Shown: piece by piece, positions 1-8,203 of the stretch
Layout of the letters: each line of letters starts with the position of its first letter
How positions within the stretch are numbered: position 1 is the stretch's first letter
Assembly (NCBI RefSeq): GCF_900099655.1
Contig: NZ_FNDC01000016.1
Coordinates: 23,902-87,901 of the forward strand
Source of the DNA: Planococcus glaciei
GTDB taxonomy: Bacteria > Bacillota > Bacilli > Bacillales_A > Planococcaceae
DNA: 64,000 nucleotides
Reading direction: 5' to 3'
The notes under the pieces: generated by a model
Told to the model about the DNA's origin: nothing
Databases searched by the model: none
What the model saw: only the letters and a program-made list of their open reading frames with translations
Made by a program: the position numbers and the translations under genes

Positions 1-1
1 T

Positions 2-391
2 GAACTGGGCTTGTCGATACCAATTGCCGGCCTGGCAAAAGACGCCAAGCACCAGACGTCCCAGCTGCTTTACGGAGATCCGATTGAAGTGGTGCCGCTG
101 AAGCGCACAAGCGAAGCGTTTTATCTCTTGCAGCGCATCCAGGACGAAGTTCACCGGTTTGTCATCACATTCCACCGCCAGCTGCGCGGGAAGAATTCGA
201 TCCAGTCGGCACTCGATAACTTGGAAGGCGTCGGGCCAAAACGCAAACAGCAGCTGCTGAAGCATTTCGGTTCCGTCAAGAAAATCAAAGAAGCGACGGT
301 GGAAGAATTGCGCGAAGCGGGCATGCCGCTGAGCCTTGCGACCTCCATCCGGCAGCATTTTGCCCAGCAGGCATTGCCAAGCGAGCAATAA
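2..391 (+). CDS. uvrC: UvrABC excinuclease subunit C, 3' end
   Basis: Only the last 129 codons are present, with the start left of the window. UvrC makes the dual incision in nucleotide excision repair together with UvrA and UvrB. The visible part holds the end of the RNase H-like nuclease domain ([16 protein letters not shown] and HRFVITFHR are typical) and the C-terminal tandem helix-hairpin-helix DNA-binding region ([18 protein letters not shown]). In B. subtilis uvrC is likewise followed by lysC and sdhCAB, which supports the call. No frameshift is visible. Confidence 0.95.
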   Translation, partial: ELGLSIPIAGLAKDAKHQTSQLLYGDPIEVVPLKRTSEAFYLLQRIQDEVHRFVITFHRQLRGKNSIQSALDNLEGVGPKRKQQLLKHFGSVKKIKEATVEELREAGMPLSLATSIRQHFAQQALPSEQ

Positions 392-421
392 CATGCTATC
401 GTAAAAACATAATTGAATCAC

Positions 422-606
422 TTGGAAAAGTGATGATAGAGGCGCGAACGTCAATAGTATCCATTCGGAGATTTGCAAAATCTGTGAAGTTTGGGGAAAG
501 GGGCGGTCGCCGAAGTGTGCGGAGTGATTGCAAACCCGTATGCTGGTCCGGCATTTAAGAAGTGCCGGGCTGTCAGAGTCAATCTCTGGAGGGCTATCTC
601 ACATGG
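422..606 (+). promoter_or_regulatory. Lysine riboswitch (L box) aptamer upstream of lysC
   Basis: The stretch carries the conserved L-box blocks in order: GATAGAGGCGCGAAC near 434, GGGGCGGTCGCCGAAG near 500-515, GCTGGTCCGGCATTTAAGAA near 542, GGGCTGTCAGAGTCAATCT, and TGGAGGGCTATCTC ending at 600. It lies directly upstream of aspartokinase, the usual target, and is followed by a terminator hairpin. Lysine binding is expected to favour termination and shut off lysC. Confidence 0.93.
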
Positions 607-636
607 ACGTTTTTCGTATTCGTACATGATAAAAGA

Positions 637-673
637 GGTAGTTTGCTGCATCCGCAGCGAGCTGCCTTTTTTT
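637..673 (+). terminator. Riboswitch-controlled terminator (expression platform)
   Basis: A 13-bp stem (GGTAGTTTGCTGC / GCAGCGAGCTGCC, with three G-U pairs) and a 4-nt loop are followed by seven T residues. It sits between the L box and lysC, the standard arrangement for transcription attenuation by lysine. Confidence 0.88.
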
Positions 674-729
674 ATTGCCAAACTTGGCATGCTGAGAGCC
701 ACATCTTAAAAATGTGGGAGTGAATGGAC

Positions 730-1944
730 ATGAAAACAGTGGTAATGAAATTTGGCGGGACTTCTGTGGCAACACCTGAAAAAATTATCGGTGTCGCGAA
801 ACGGGCAATCCGGGAAAAAGAAAAAGGCCATCGGGTCGTGATTGTAGTATCGGCAATGGGCAAAACAACCGATACGCTGCTAGCTTTGGCAGGGGAAATA
901 TCAGCGGAGCCGTCAAAACGGGAAATGGACATGCTGCTCGCTACAGGTGAACAAGTGACCATTTCGCTGTTGGCGATGGCGTTTAAATCGTTGGGCCATG
1001 AAGCGCTGTCGTTTACCGGCTGGCAAGCAGGCATTGAAACGGAATCTGTTCCGCGCAACGCCCGCATTGAAACCATCCACACCGAGCGGCTGGAACGGGT
1101 GCTTGATAACGGCTTTATTTGTGTGGTTGCCGGATTCCAGGGAGTGGACCGGATCGGCAACATCACGACGCTTGGCCGAGGCGGTTCTGATACGACTGCT
1201 GTCGCGCTCGCTGCCGCACTTGGTGCAGACAAATGCGAGATTTATACCGATGTGGACGGCGTGTATACGTCCGATCCGCGTTCCGTGACCGGCGCACGCA
1301 AACTTGAGCAGATCTCGTATGACGAAATGCTTGAGCTTGCCAATCTCGGTGCAGGCGTCCTGCATCCGCGTGCTGTAGAATTTGCGAAAAACAACAAAGT
1401 CCCGTTATCCGTCCGAGCCAGCTATTCGGACGAACCGGGTACAATCATACAAGAGGTGATCACTGTGGAGAAAAACTTAATCGTTCGTGGCGTTGCATTT
1501 GAACCGGGCATTGCACGGGTGACCGTATCATATAAAAAGCCGTTCAATGGGTCATTGGCCAATATTTTTACGAAGCTGGCCGAACACCATATTGATGTGG
1601 ACATCATCGTGCAGAGCATCACGGACGAATTTCCGCCGTCGGTGTCTTTCTCCATCAAAGAAGAAAGCCTCGAAGAAACAAAACGCGTATTGAATGAATT
1701 CCAGGAAGACATTCGCTTCTCAGCGGCGAATTACGAAGTCGGCTTATCAAAAGTATCCATTGTCGGTTCCGGCATGGTTTCCAACCCCGGCGTCGCGGCG
1801 CAAATGTTCGACATTCTCCGCGTCCAGGGCATTCCAGTCAAAATGGTCAGCACGTCGGAAATTAAAATTTCCGTCGTGGTGCCGGAAACGGATATGCAAG
1901 CAGCCGCAAATGCGCTGCACGATGCATTCGGCTTATCAGAATAA
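730..1944 (+). CDS. lysC: Aspartate kinase, lysine-sensitive (aspartokinase II type)
   Basis: Phosphorylates aspartate, the first step of the diaminopimelate/lysine, threonine and methionine pathway. The kinase domain begins with KFGGTSV and contains the ATP/substrate blocks LATGEQVTISLL, TLGRGGSDTTAVALAAAL and YTDVDGVYTSDPR. Two ACT domains follow from about residue 250, with SIVGSGMVSNPGVAA in the second. Length (404 residues) and sequence match B. subtilis LysC closely. ATG 730 is chosen because GGGAG at 716-720 is 9 nt upstream; the in-frame ATG 724 would be only 3 nt away. An internal GTG at 1465 has its own ribosome binding site (see finding). Controlled by the lysine riboswitch upstream. 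Confidence 0.95.
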   Translation: MKTVVMKFGGTSVATPEKIIGVAKRAIREKEKGHRVVIVVSAMGKTTDTLLALAGEISAEPSKREMDMLLATGEQVTISLLAMAFKSLGHEALSFTGWQAGIETESVPRNARIETIHTERLERVLDNGFICVVAGFQGVDRIGNITTLGRGGSDTTAVALAAALGADKCEIYTDVDGVYTSDPRSVTGARKLEQISYDEMLELANLGAGVLHPRAVEFAKNNKVPLSVRASYSDEPGTIIQEVITVEKNLIVRGVAFEPGIARVTVSYKKPFNGSLANIFTKLAEHHIDVDIIVQSITDEFPPSVSFSIKEESLEETKRVLNEFQEDIRFSAANYEVGLSKVSIVGSGMVSNPGVAAQMFDILRVQGIPVKMVSTSEIKISVVVPETDMQAAANALHDAFGLSE

Positions 1945-1960
1945 ATAGATAGAGGAAAAG

Positions 1961-1991
1961 CGTCCGCCTGTGAGCGGGCGATTTTCGTTTT
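1961..1991 (+). terminator. Rho-independent terminator after lysC
   Basis: Stem CGTCCGC / GCGGGCG (one G-U pair) is followed by the T-rich tract ATTTTCGTTTT, 16 bp after the lysC stop. Confidence 0.75.
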
Positions 1992-2444
1992 ACCGACACC
2001 CATGTGTTAAGCGGTTCCGGTTTACCTTCCGCTGGAGCGAAGAAGAACAGGAGGCATCATTTAGTGAATCGGACCGGATGACGACAGTAAATGGCCCGTT
2101 AGAACAAAGGGGCAGACAGTGGTGTTATTATATATGTCAGAAAAATGACAATGCGCCTCCCTTTTAACACGTTAAAGCGGAATTGTTATATAAGTATAGA
2201 AAGAAATAGCCCGGTGTTTACCAAATAACTTAACTATACGTTTTTGTGATAAAATTCACATTCTACAAACAGAAAAAGATTGACGGATTTCTTCAGTTTC
2301 TCCAGACCAAACAGCTTCTATGTCGTTAACAGCAAAATCTGCGGTCGAAGCAGCGAAAAAGGAACCGTTTTCACAAAGGATGAAAATTTGATATCAATAT
2401 AATAAATTACAATTAAGAATCATAGACAAAAACCTTCGGTTGCC
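1992..2444. other. Intergenic region between lysC and the sdh promoter
   Basis: No convincing gene is present. A 65-codon frame here has no good ribosome binding site and no family-like sequence. The stretch contains a CRP/FNR-like palindrome at 2245-2260 (listed separately) and is otherwise AT-rich with no repeats that I can see. Confidence 0.5.
2245..2260. promoter_or_regulatory. Crp/FNR-family-like operator upstream of sdhCAB
   Basis: The sequence TGTGATAAAATTCACA is a perfect TGTGA-N6-TCACA inverted repeat, which is the consensus half-site arrangement for Crp/FNR family regulators. It is about 185 bp upstream of the sdh -35 box, so direct control of that promoter is uncertain. Confidence 0.4.
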
Positions 2445-2473
2445 TTGACGCTCCTATTATCGGAGAGTACAAT
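2445..2473 (+). promoter_or_regulatory. Sigma-A type promoter of sdhCAB
   Basis: TTGACG (2445-2450), a 17-bp spacer and TACAAT (2468-2473) lie 110 bp upstream of sdhC. The spacer contains the imperfect palindrome CTCCTATTATCGGAG. Confidence 0.72.
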
Positions 2474-2582
2474 AAATATGTCATAATTTTGTATCATGAT
2501 GTAAGGCAGTTAGAAAAAGCTTTCGTCTTTGAACGATTGTCTTTTTTTTGCTGCGTAACAATGTCTTGAGGGAGGTAAAATT

Positions 2583-3194
2583 TTGGAAAATCGAGAATTT
2601 TTATTGCGTAGGTTACATTCTTTGCTCGGGATTATTCCGATCGGATTGTTCTTGACGCAGCACTTAATCGTCAACCATTTTGCAACGCAGGGTGAATCGT
2701 CATTCAATAATGCGTCTCACTTCATGGCGAATCTTCCATTCGTCATCTTCTTGGAGATTTTCGTTATTTATTTACCGTTGTTGTATCATGCTTTCTACGG
2801 TTTATACATAGCGTTTACTTCAAAACACAATGTGGGCAAATACAGCTACATGCGCAATGCATTGTTCACAGCACAACGCTATACAGGGGTTTTCCTTGTG
2901 ATCTTTATCGCATGGCACGTGTTTGAAACTCGTTTCCAAGTTGCAATCGGCAATGCGGCCGAAGCGGACTTCAACATGATGGAAAACATTTTAAGCAATC
3001 CATTAATGTTAGCGTTTTATATTGTCGGTGTTGTAGCGGCAACATTCCACTTGGCAAACGGACTTTGGTCTTTCCTTGTTACTTGGGGAATCACGCAGTC
3101 TGAAAAAGCTCAACGCGGCGCAACTTATTTCACGCTTCTAGTGTTTGTTGTGCTTTCAGTGATTGGTATTAGAGCTTTATTCGCGTTCGTTTAA
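2583..3194 (+). CDS. sdhC: Succinate dehydrogenase cytochrome b558 subunit
   Basis: The membrane anchor of succinate:menaquinone reductase carries two haem b and passes electrons to menaquinone. The protein (203 residues) has five hydrophobic segments and the family blocks NREFLLRRLHSLLGIIPIG, LPLLYHAFYG, AWHVFETR and FHLANGLWSF, which include the haem-ligand histidines. Translation starts at TTG 2583 behind a strong GGGAGG site. It is the first gene of sdhCAB, in the B. subtilis order. Confidence 0.95.
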   Translation: MENREFLLRRLHSLLGIIPIGLFLTQHLIVNHFATQGESSFNNASHFMANLPFVIFLEIFVIYLPLLYHAFYGLYIAFTSKHNVGKYSYMRNALFTAQRYTGVFLVIFIAWHVFETRFQVAIGNAAEADFNMMENILSNPLMLAFYIVGVVAATFHLANGLWSFLVTWGITQSEKAQRGATYFTLLVFVVLSVIGIRALFAFV

Positions 3195-3239
3195 GAACGA
3201 TTGGATTATTGGTGAATTAAAAGAGGAGTGAATACCGAA

Positions 3240-4988
3240 ATGGCGAAAGGCAAACTTATTATTGTCGGGGGCGGCCTTGCAGGATTAATGGCAGCTGTAA
3301 AAGCAGCCGAAGCAGGCTCACCCGTTGATTTATTTTCTATCGTCCCAGTTAAAAGATCCCACTCGGTTTGTGCTCAAGGCGGGATAAACGGGGCTGTAAA
3401 TACAAAAGGTGAAGGAGATTCACCGGATATTCACTTTGACGATACAGTCTATGGTGGAGACTTCCTGGCGAACCAGCGTCCGGTTAAAGCAATGGCGGAT
3501 GCAGCACCAGCGATTATCCGCTTGTTTGACCGTATGGGCGTTATGTTCAACCGGACTCCGGAAGGACTTCTTGATTTCCGCCGTTTTGGGGGAACGATGC
3601 ACCACAGAACCGCTTTCGCGGGCGCAACAACCGGCCAGCAATTGCTTTACGCTCTTGACGAGCAGGTTCGCCGCCACGAAGTGAGCGGACTGGTTACAAA
3701 ATACGAAGGCTGGGAATTCCTTGGCCTTGTGCTGGATGACCAAGGCGTAGGCCGCGGGATTACTGCGCAAAACATGACAACAATGGAAATTAAAGCTTTC
3801 CGTGCGGATGCTGTGATCATGGCAACTGGTGGACCGGGGATCATCTTCGGAAAATCGACAAACTCTGTCATCAACACGGGGTCTGCAGCTTCGATCGTTT
3901 ATCAGCAAGGCGCGTATTATGCGAACGGCGAATTCATCCAAATTCACCCGACAGCGATTCCAGGAGACGATAAACTTCGTCTAATGTCCGAATCTGCTCG
4001 CGGTGAGGGCGGACGTATCTGGACGTATAAAGACGGCAAGCCTTGGTACTTCCTGGAAGAAAAATATCCGGCCTACGGTAACTTGGTGCCTCGTGATATC
4101 GCAACACGCGAAATCTTCGATGTCTGCGTTAACCAAAAGCTAGGAATCAATGGCGAAAACATGGTTTATTTGGATCTATCACACAAAGATCCAAAAGAAT
4201 TGGACATAAAATTGGGCGGCATCATCGAGATTTACGAGAAATTCACAGGTGATGACCCTCGCAAAGTACCGATGAAAATCTTCCCGGCTGTCCACTATTC
4301 AATGGGCGGTTTATGGGTTGATGACCATCAGTTCACAAGCATTCCAGGCGTACTTGCTGCCGGTGAATGTGATTACTCTCAGCACGGTGCAAACCGCCTA
4401 GGTGCTAACTCGCTTCTATCTGCTGTTTACGGCGGTATGGTAGCAGGGCCGAACGCATTGGAGTATATCGAAGGCTTAGAAGTTCTTGCAGAAGATCTTC
4501 CTTCAGACATCTACGAACGTGCAGTTGCTGAAGAGCAGCGCAAATGGGAAGAAATTCTTGCTCTTGACGGTACAGAGAATGCGTATGTGCTTCACAAAGA
4601 GCTTGGCGAATGGATGACGGACAACGTAACCGTGGTTCGCTACAACGATCGACTGCAAGCGACGGATGAAAAAATCCAGGAGTTGCTTGAGCGTTTCAAT
4701 CACATCAACATCACGGATACACAGCTTTGGAGCAACCAAGGCGCTATGTTTACCCGTCAGTTGAAAAATATGCTACATTTAGCACGAGTGATCACTCTTG
4801 GAGCGTTAAACCGCAACGAAAGCCGCGGCGCTCACTACAAGCCTGATTTCCCGGAACGCAACGACGAAGAATTCTTGAAAACGACTATGGCGAAATTCAA
4901 CGGTTACGACGCGCCGATTTTCTCTTATCAAGACGTCGATGTTTCGTTGATCGAGCCTCGTAAACGTGATTACTCAGCGAAACACTAA
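3240..4988 (+). CDS. sdhA: Succinate dehydrogenase flavoprotein subunit
   Basis: Catalytic subunit that oxidises succinate to fumarate at a covalently bound FAD. The N-terminal dinucleotide-binding motif GGGLAG follows the start, HSVCAQGGINGA surrounds the flavin site (FAD attachment His expected in RSHS), and HPTAIPG and SESARGEGG form the substrate region. ATG 3240 is preferred because AGAGGAG (3222-3228) is correctly spaced; a GTG at 3228 overlaps that site and cannot be the start. The 582-residue length agrees with the B. subtilis subunit. It sits 45 bp after sdhC and 18 bp before sdhB. Confidence 0.96.
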   Translation: MAKGKLIIVGGGLAGLMAAVKAAEAGSPVDLFSIVPVKRSHSVCAQGGINGAVNTKGEGDSPDIHFDDTVYGGDFLANQRPVKAMADAAPAIIRLFDRMGVMFNRTPEGLLDFRRFGGTMHHRTAFAGATTGQQLLYALDEQVRRHEVSGLVTKYEGWEFLGLVLDDQGVGRGITAQNMTTMEIKAFRADAVIMATGGPGIIFGKSTNSVINTGSAASIVYQQGAYYANGEFIQIHPTAIPGDDKLRLMSESARGEGGRIWTYKDGKPWYFLEEKYPAYGNLVPRDIATREIFDVCVNQKLGINGENMVYLDLSHKDPKELDIKLGGIIEIYEKFTGDDPRKVPMKIFPAVHYSMGGLWVDDHQFTSIPGVLAAGECDYSQHGANRLGANSLLSAVYGGMVAGPNALEYIEGLEVLAEDLPSDIYERAVAEEQRKWEEILALDGTENAYVLHKELGEWMTDNVTVVRYNDRLQATDEKIQELLERFNHINITDTQLWSNQGAMFTRQLKNMLHLARVITLGALNRNESRGAHYKPDFPERNDEEFLKTTMAKFNGYDAPIFSYQDVDVSLIEPRKRDYSAKH

Positions 4989-5006
4989 GAAGGGAGCTAT
5001 TTTACC

Positions 5007-5777
5007 ATGGGTGAAGCAGCAAAAACGGTTATATTTGAAATCGAACGCAGAAACTCCACGAACGAAGAGTCGTACATGGAGAAGTTCGAATTGCCATATC
5101 GCGCGAACATGAATGTCATTTCGGCATTGATGGAAATTCGCCGCAACCCGGTTAACATGGAAGGGAAAAAAACCACTCCAGTAACATGGGACATGAACTG
5201 CCTTGAAGAAGTGTGTGGCGCATGTTCAATGGTCATCAACGGCAAAGCGCGCCAGTCGTGTACAGCTCTAGTTGACCAATTGGAACAGCCGATCCGCCTT
5301 CAGCCGATGAAAACATTCCCTGTAGTCCGCGACTTGGTCGTTGACCGCAGCCGTATGTTCGATTCATTGAAAAAAGTCAAAGCATGGATTCCGATTGACG
5401 GAACTCATGACCTTGGCGAAGGGCCGCGTATGCCTGAGCGCAAACGCCAATGGGCTTACGAATTGTCTAAATGTATGACTTGCGGCGTATGCTTGGAAGC
5501 ATGCCCGAACGTCAACGATAAATCCGATTTCATCGGACCAGCTCCACTTTCACAAGTTCGTCTTATGAATGCGCACCCAACAGGCGCCATGAACAAAGAC
5601 GCCCGCTTGAATGCCATCATGGGCGAAGGCGGATTAGCAAGCTGCGGTAACTCTCAAAACTGTGTTGAATCTTGTCCAAAAGGAATTCCTTTGACAACTT
5701 CAATCGCTGCTTTGAACCGCGACACAACTGTTCAAATGTTCCGCAACTTCTTTGGAAGCGACAGAATGGTAGACTAG
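5007..5777 (+). CDS. sdhB: Succinate dehydrogenase iron-sulfur subunit
   Basis: Carries electrons from FAD to the cytochrome b subunit through [2Fe-2S], [4Fe-4S] and [3Fe-4S] clusters. The sequence shows the plant-ferredoxin-type cysteines in CLEEVCGACS with a distal RQSC, then the two-cluster domain CMTCGVCLEACP, CGNSQNC and CPKG. 256 residues. GGGAGC precedes ATG 5007. It closes the sdhCAB operon; the repeat block that follows has no obvious terminator until 6199. Confidence 0.96.
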   Translation: MGEAAKTVIFEIERRNSTNEESYMEKFELPYRANMNVISALMEIRRNPVNMEGKKTTPVTWDMNCLEEVCGACSMVINGKARQSCTALVDQLEQPIRLQPMKTFPVVRDLVVDRSRMFDSLKKVKAWIPIDGTHDLGEGPRMPERKRQWAYELSKCMTCGVCLEACPNVNDKSDFIGPAPLSQVRLMNAHPTGAMNKDARLNAIMGEGGLASCGNSQNCVESCPKGIPLTTSIAALNRDTTVQMFRNFFGSDRMVD

Positions 5778-5782
5778 TAAAG

Positions 5783-6168
5783 AAAAGCGGAAGTGCCCGT
5801 GCAGATTCGACGGGCATAAGACAATCTGGCGAAGCGGCGTGTTTTCAGCCGCACAGCCGGAGTGGCTTATGACCCTAGAATCTGGGCACTGCAGCTAGAC
5901 AGCAAGAAAAGCGGAAGCGTCCGTTTTAGCCCCGACAAGCGCTGGAGGGCTTGAAGTGAATGGCGTCCTTTGCCATTCGCAGCAAGACCGAAGCGACTCG
6001 AGGGGCTGGCCGCTGCAGCTAGACAGCAAGAAAAGCGGAAACGGCCGTTCAGGTTCGACAGGCATAAGACAGAACAGCGAAGTGGCGTTCTTTGCCACAC
6101 AGCTGGGTTGGCTTATGACCCGAGAACCTGGCCGTTGCAGCTAGACAACAAGAAAAGCGGAGAAACTT
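5783..6168. repeat. Three tandem ~124-bp hairpin-forming repeats plus a partial copy
   Basis: Units begin with AAAAGCGG at 5783, 5907, 6031 and (partial) 6153, giving lengths of 124, 124 and 122 bp. Each full unit ends with GCAGCTAGACARCAAG. Copies 1 and 3 share GGCATAAGAC near the left and GGCTTATGACCC near the right, so each unit folds into a long imperfect stem (for example AGGTTC near 6051 with GAACCT near 6123). The short frames inside the block follow the repeat period and are not real genes. Related units occur in intergenic regions of other Bacillales as far as I recall; this is from memory. Confidence 0.8.
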
Positions 6169-6198
6169 CTTCCTTTTCTTATCGTCTACTCCTACCCA

Positions 6199-6226
6199 AA
6201 ACCCTGCCTCGGCAGGGTTTTTATTT
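6199..6226 (+). terminator. Rho-independent terminator
   Basis: AAACCCTGCC-TC-GGCAGGGTTT is a perfect 10-bp stem followed by a T-rich tail. It probably ends sdhCAB transcription after the repeat block. Confidence 0.82.
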
Positions 6227-6308
6227 TGTTTATAGGACAAATGCCGCAACCTTCCCTTTGGAATATTTGCTATACTAAAAAAACAAAGAGATGGGTGGAG
6301 GTTCATTT

Positions 6309-6776
6309 ATGAAAGCAGCTTACATCAAGGATTTTGAGGATTGGAAAAAAGGATTCCGTTTTTCGGCGCCGGTTCAGGTCCGTTTTTCAGAAACGGATAT
6401 GTTCGGGCATGTCAACAACACCGTGCCGATTACGTATTTTGAATTTGCCCGCATCGAATACATGAAAGAATTGGGATTGATGCAAAGCTGGCTGACCGGC
6501 GGCAATGAATTGTTCCCGGTTGTGGCGGACATCCAGGTGGATTATACCCAGCAGGTTTATTTCGATGAAAAGCTGGAAGTCCACGTTAAAGTGGAGTCGA
6601 TCGGCAATTCTTCAATCAACGTGCATTACTGGGTCACCAACGAAAAAGGGGAGACCTGCTTTACCGGCCGCGGTGCCATGGTACAGATTTCGAAAAAAAC
6701 CGGAAAAGGCCATCCCTGGACCGAACAGGAGAAGGAACTGTTAACAAATAATCGCTTAATTTCTTCTAAAAATTGA
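6309..6776 (+). CDS. ysmA: Acyl-CoA thioesterase, 4HBT hotdog-fold (YsmA-like)
   Basis: Predicted hydrolase of acyl-CoA thioesters. It has the hotdog-fold 4HBT signature FSETDMFGHVNNTVPITYF, with the catalytic Asp and the GHVNN turn, followed by the long helix ending in MKELG. Length is 155 residues. ATG 6309 is selected because GGTGGAGG (6294-6301) lies 7 nt upstream; an upstream in-frame ATG at 6291 overlaps this site. In B. subtilis ysmA also sits between sdhB and ysmB, with gerE between; gerE is absent here. The physiological substrate is unknown. Confidence 0.85.
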   Translation: MKAAYIKDFEDWKKGFRFSAPVQVRFSETDMFGHVNNTVPITYFEFARIEYMKELGLMQSWLTGGNELFPVVADIQVDYTQQVYFDEKLEVHVKVESIGNSSINVHYWVTNEKGETCFTGRGAMVQISKKTGKGHPWTEQEKELLTNNRLISSKN

Positions 6777-6808
6777 GTGAGTTCTTGCGTTATGAATAAA
6801 AAAGCGTC

Positions 6809-6822
6809 ACTATAGTTATAGT
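6809..6822. promoter_or_regulatory. Inverted repeat upstream of the MarR gene
   Basis: ACTATA-GT-TATAGT is a perfect 6-2-6 inverted repeat 29 bp before the MarR start. MarR proteins often bind such sites in their own promoters, so autoregulation is a reasonable inference. Confidence 0.4.
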
Positions 6823-6850
6823 AGATCGTAGCCAAGGAGTGTTGATTTCA

Positions 6851-7303
6851 ATGAATGATAACAACCAAACGAATCTCCATGATCCGGAACGGATCGCGTT
6901 TCTGGAAAAAGAACTTCGATATATCGCCGGCATCATCAAGCAAAAAGGCCGGGAAATCTTAAATTCCTATACCATTACTCCTCCGCAGTTTGTTGCTTTG
7001 CAATGGCTTTTTGAGCATGGGGACATGACCATTGGAGACCTCTCCAATAAAATGTATCTGGCATTCAGCACAACGACGGATCTGGTCGACCGAATGGAAA
7101 AGAACGAACTGGTCGTCCGCATCCGCGAAGAACAGGATCGCCGCGTCGTGCGCATCAAGCTGTTAAAAGAAGGCGAACGCATCATTGAAGAAGTAATAAA
7201 GAAACGCCAGGATTATTTGGAAAATGTTCTCGCTGATTTCGACGGAGACGAAGTGGAGCAATTATCATTCTTGCTTGAGAAACTTCACAACAACATGAAA
7301 TAG
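6851..7303 (+). CDS. ysmB: MarR-family transcriptional regulator (YsmB-like)
   Basis: A 150-residue winged-helix regulator. TPPQFVALQWLFEHGDMTIGDLSNKM forms the first helices and the HTH, LAFSTTTDLVDRMEKN the recognition helix region, and VRIREEQDRRVVRIKL the wing with the characteristic DRR. The ribosome site AAGGAG (6834-6839) is best spaced for ATG 6851; a GTG at 6839 overlaps it. It lies directly upstream of glutamate racemase with a 16-bp gap, the same neighbour as in B. subtilis. Ligand and targets are unknown. Confidence 0.85.
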   Translation: MNDNNQTNLHDPERIAFLEKELRYIAGIIKQKGREILNSYTITPPQFVALQWLFEHGDMTIGDLSNKMYLAFSTTTDLVDRMEKNELVVRIREEQDRRVVRIKLLKEGERIIEEVIKKRQDYLENVLADFDGDEVEQLSFLLEKLHNNMK

Positions 7304-7319
7304 AATTGAGGCGATGAAT

Positions 7320-8123
7320 GTGAATGCGCCAATTGGAGTAATTGATTCAGGAGTAGGCGGATTGACAGTTGCAAAGGAAATTATGAAACTCCTGCCAAAT
7401 GAACAGATTTATTACATAGGGGACAATGCGCGCTGCCCGTATGGCCCGCGGTCCCTTCAGGAAGTCAAGAAGTACACGTGGCAGATGGCCCAGGCATTGA
7501 TGAAAAAGCGGATCAAGATGCTGGTCATCGCCTGCAACACGGCAACAGCCGCCGCTTTGAATTCGCTGCAAAGAAAGCTGCCGATTCCAGTGATCGGGGT
7601 AATTTTCCCCGGTGCCCGGGCGGCGGTCAAAAATTCTTCATCGAAGAATATTGCCGTTCTCGGAACGCTTGGAACGGTGCAAAGCGGTGCCTATGAAAAA
7701 GCGGTCAAGTCGCTGGTTTCATCTGCGCATGTGGTTCAGCTTGCCTGTCCGCGTTTTGTGCCTCTTGTGGAAAGTGACGAATACGAAGGAGAGTTTGCCC
7801 GCAAAATGGTACAGGAAACGCTGTCCCAAATTGAAGGGGAAACTTTTGATACGGCGATTCTGGGATGCACCCATTACCCGCTCCTGCAGGGCTTTATCGA
7901 AGAAGTGTTTGGAGAAGGCGTACAAGTGGTGTCCTCTGCGCAGGAAACAGCTAAAGATGTGGAACGGCATCTCCGGTTTGCACAGAAATTCGCTGACTGG
8001 AAACGGCCGCCGGTGCATCATTTCTATACATCCGGCTCGCTTCCGATTTTCCAGACCATTATCGAGAAATGGTTGAAGATTGAAGAACCCGTCATCCATT
8101 CCATTCGGTTCCCAAAAACCTGA
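7320..8123 (+). CDS. murI: Glutamate racemase
   Basis: Interconverts L- and D-glutamate and supplies D-Glu for peptidoglycan. IGVIDSGVGGLTVAKEI carries the active-site Asp and Ser, and the two catalytic cysteines are in VIACNTATAAAL and LGCTHYPLL. 267 residues; RacE-type by similarity and position (between ysmB and rph). GTG 7320 has GAGG 8 nt upstream, whereas ATG 7314 would be only 2 nt from it. The last codons lie in the stem of the terminator at 8112-8147. Confidence 0.93.
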   Translation: MNAPIGVIDSGVGGLTVAKEIMKLLPNEQIYYIGDNARCPYGPRSLQEVKKYTWQMAQALMKKRIKMLVIACNTATAAALNSLQRKLPIPVIGVIFPGARAAVKNSSSKNIAVLGTLGTVQSGAYEKAVKSLVSSAHVVQLACPRFVPLVESDEYEGEFARKMVQETLSQIEGETFDTAILGCTHYPLLQGFIEEVFGEGVQVVSSAQETAKDVERHLRFAQKFADWKRPPVHHFYTSGSLPIFQTIIEKWLKIEEPVIHSIRFPKT

Positions 8124-8147
8124 TAGCTCCGGCTGTCAGGTTTTTGG
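8112..8147 (+). terminator. Long hairpin terminator overlapping the end of murI
   Basis: CCAAAAACCTGATAGC-tccg-GCTGTCAGGTTTTTGG forms a 16-bp stem with one mismatch. The left arm contains the murI stop codon. The T-run lies within the right arm, so termination may be partial. Confidence 0.65.
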
Positions 8148-8203
8148 CTGTAGAAGAGCAAATGTGATACGCTAGGTAAGCATATACGAGGAGGAATTTT
8201 AAC

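Noticed and set aside
451..702. Open frame antisense to the lysine riboswitch
   Set aside because: Explained by the structured RNA sequence; no start signal.
1970..2167. 65-codon open frame after lysC
   Set aside because: Overlaps the lysC terminator, lacks a ribosome binding site and shows no family-like sequence.
5867..6306. Several short frames on both strands in the tandem repeat block
   Set aside because: They follow the 124-bp repeats and have no ribosome sites.
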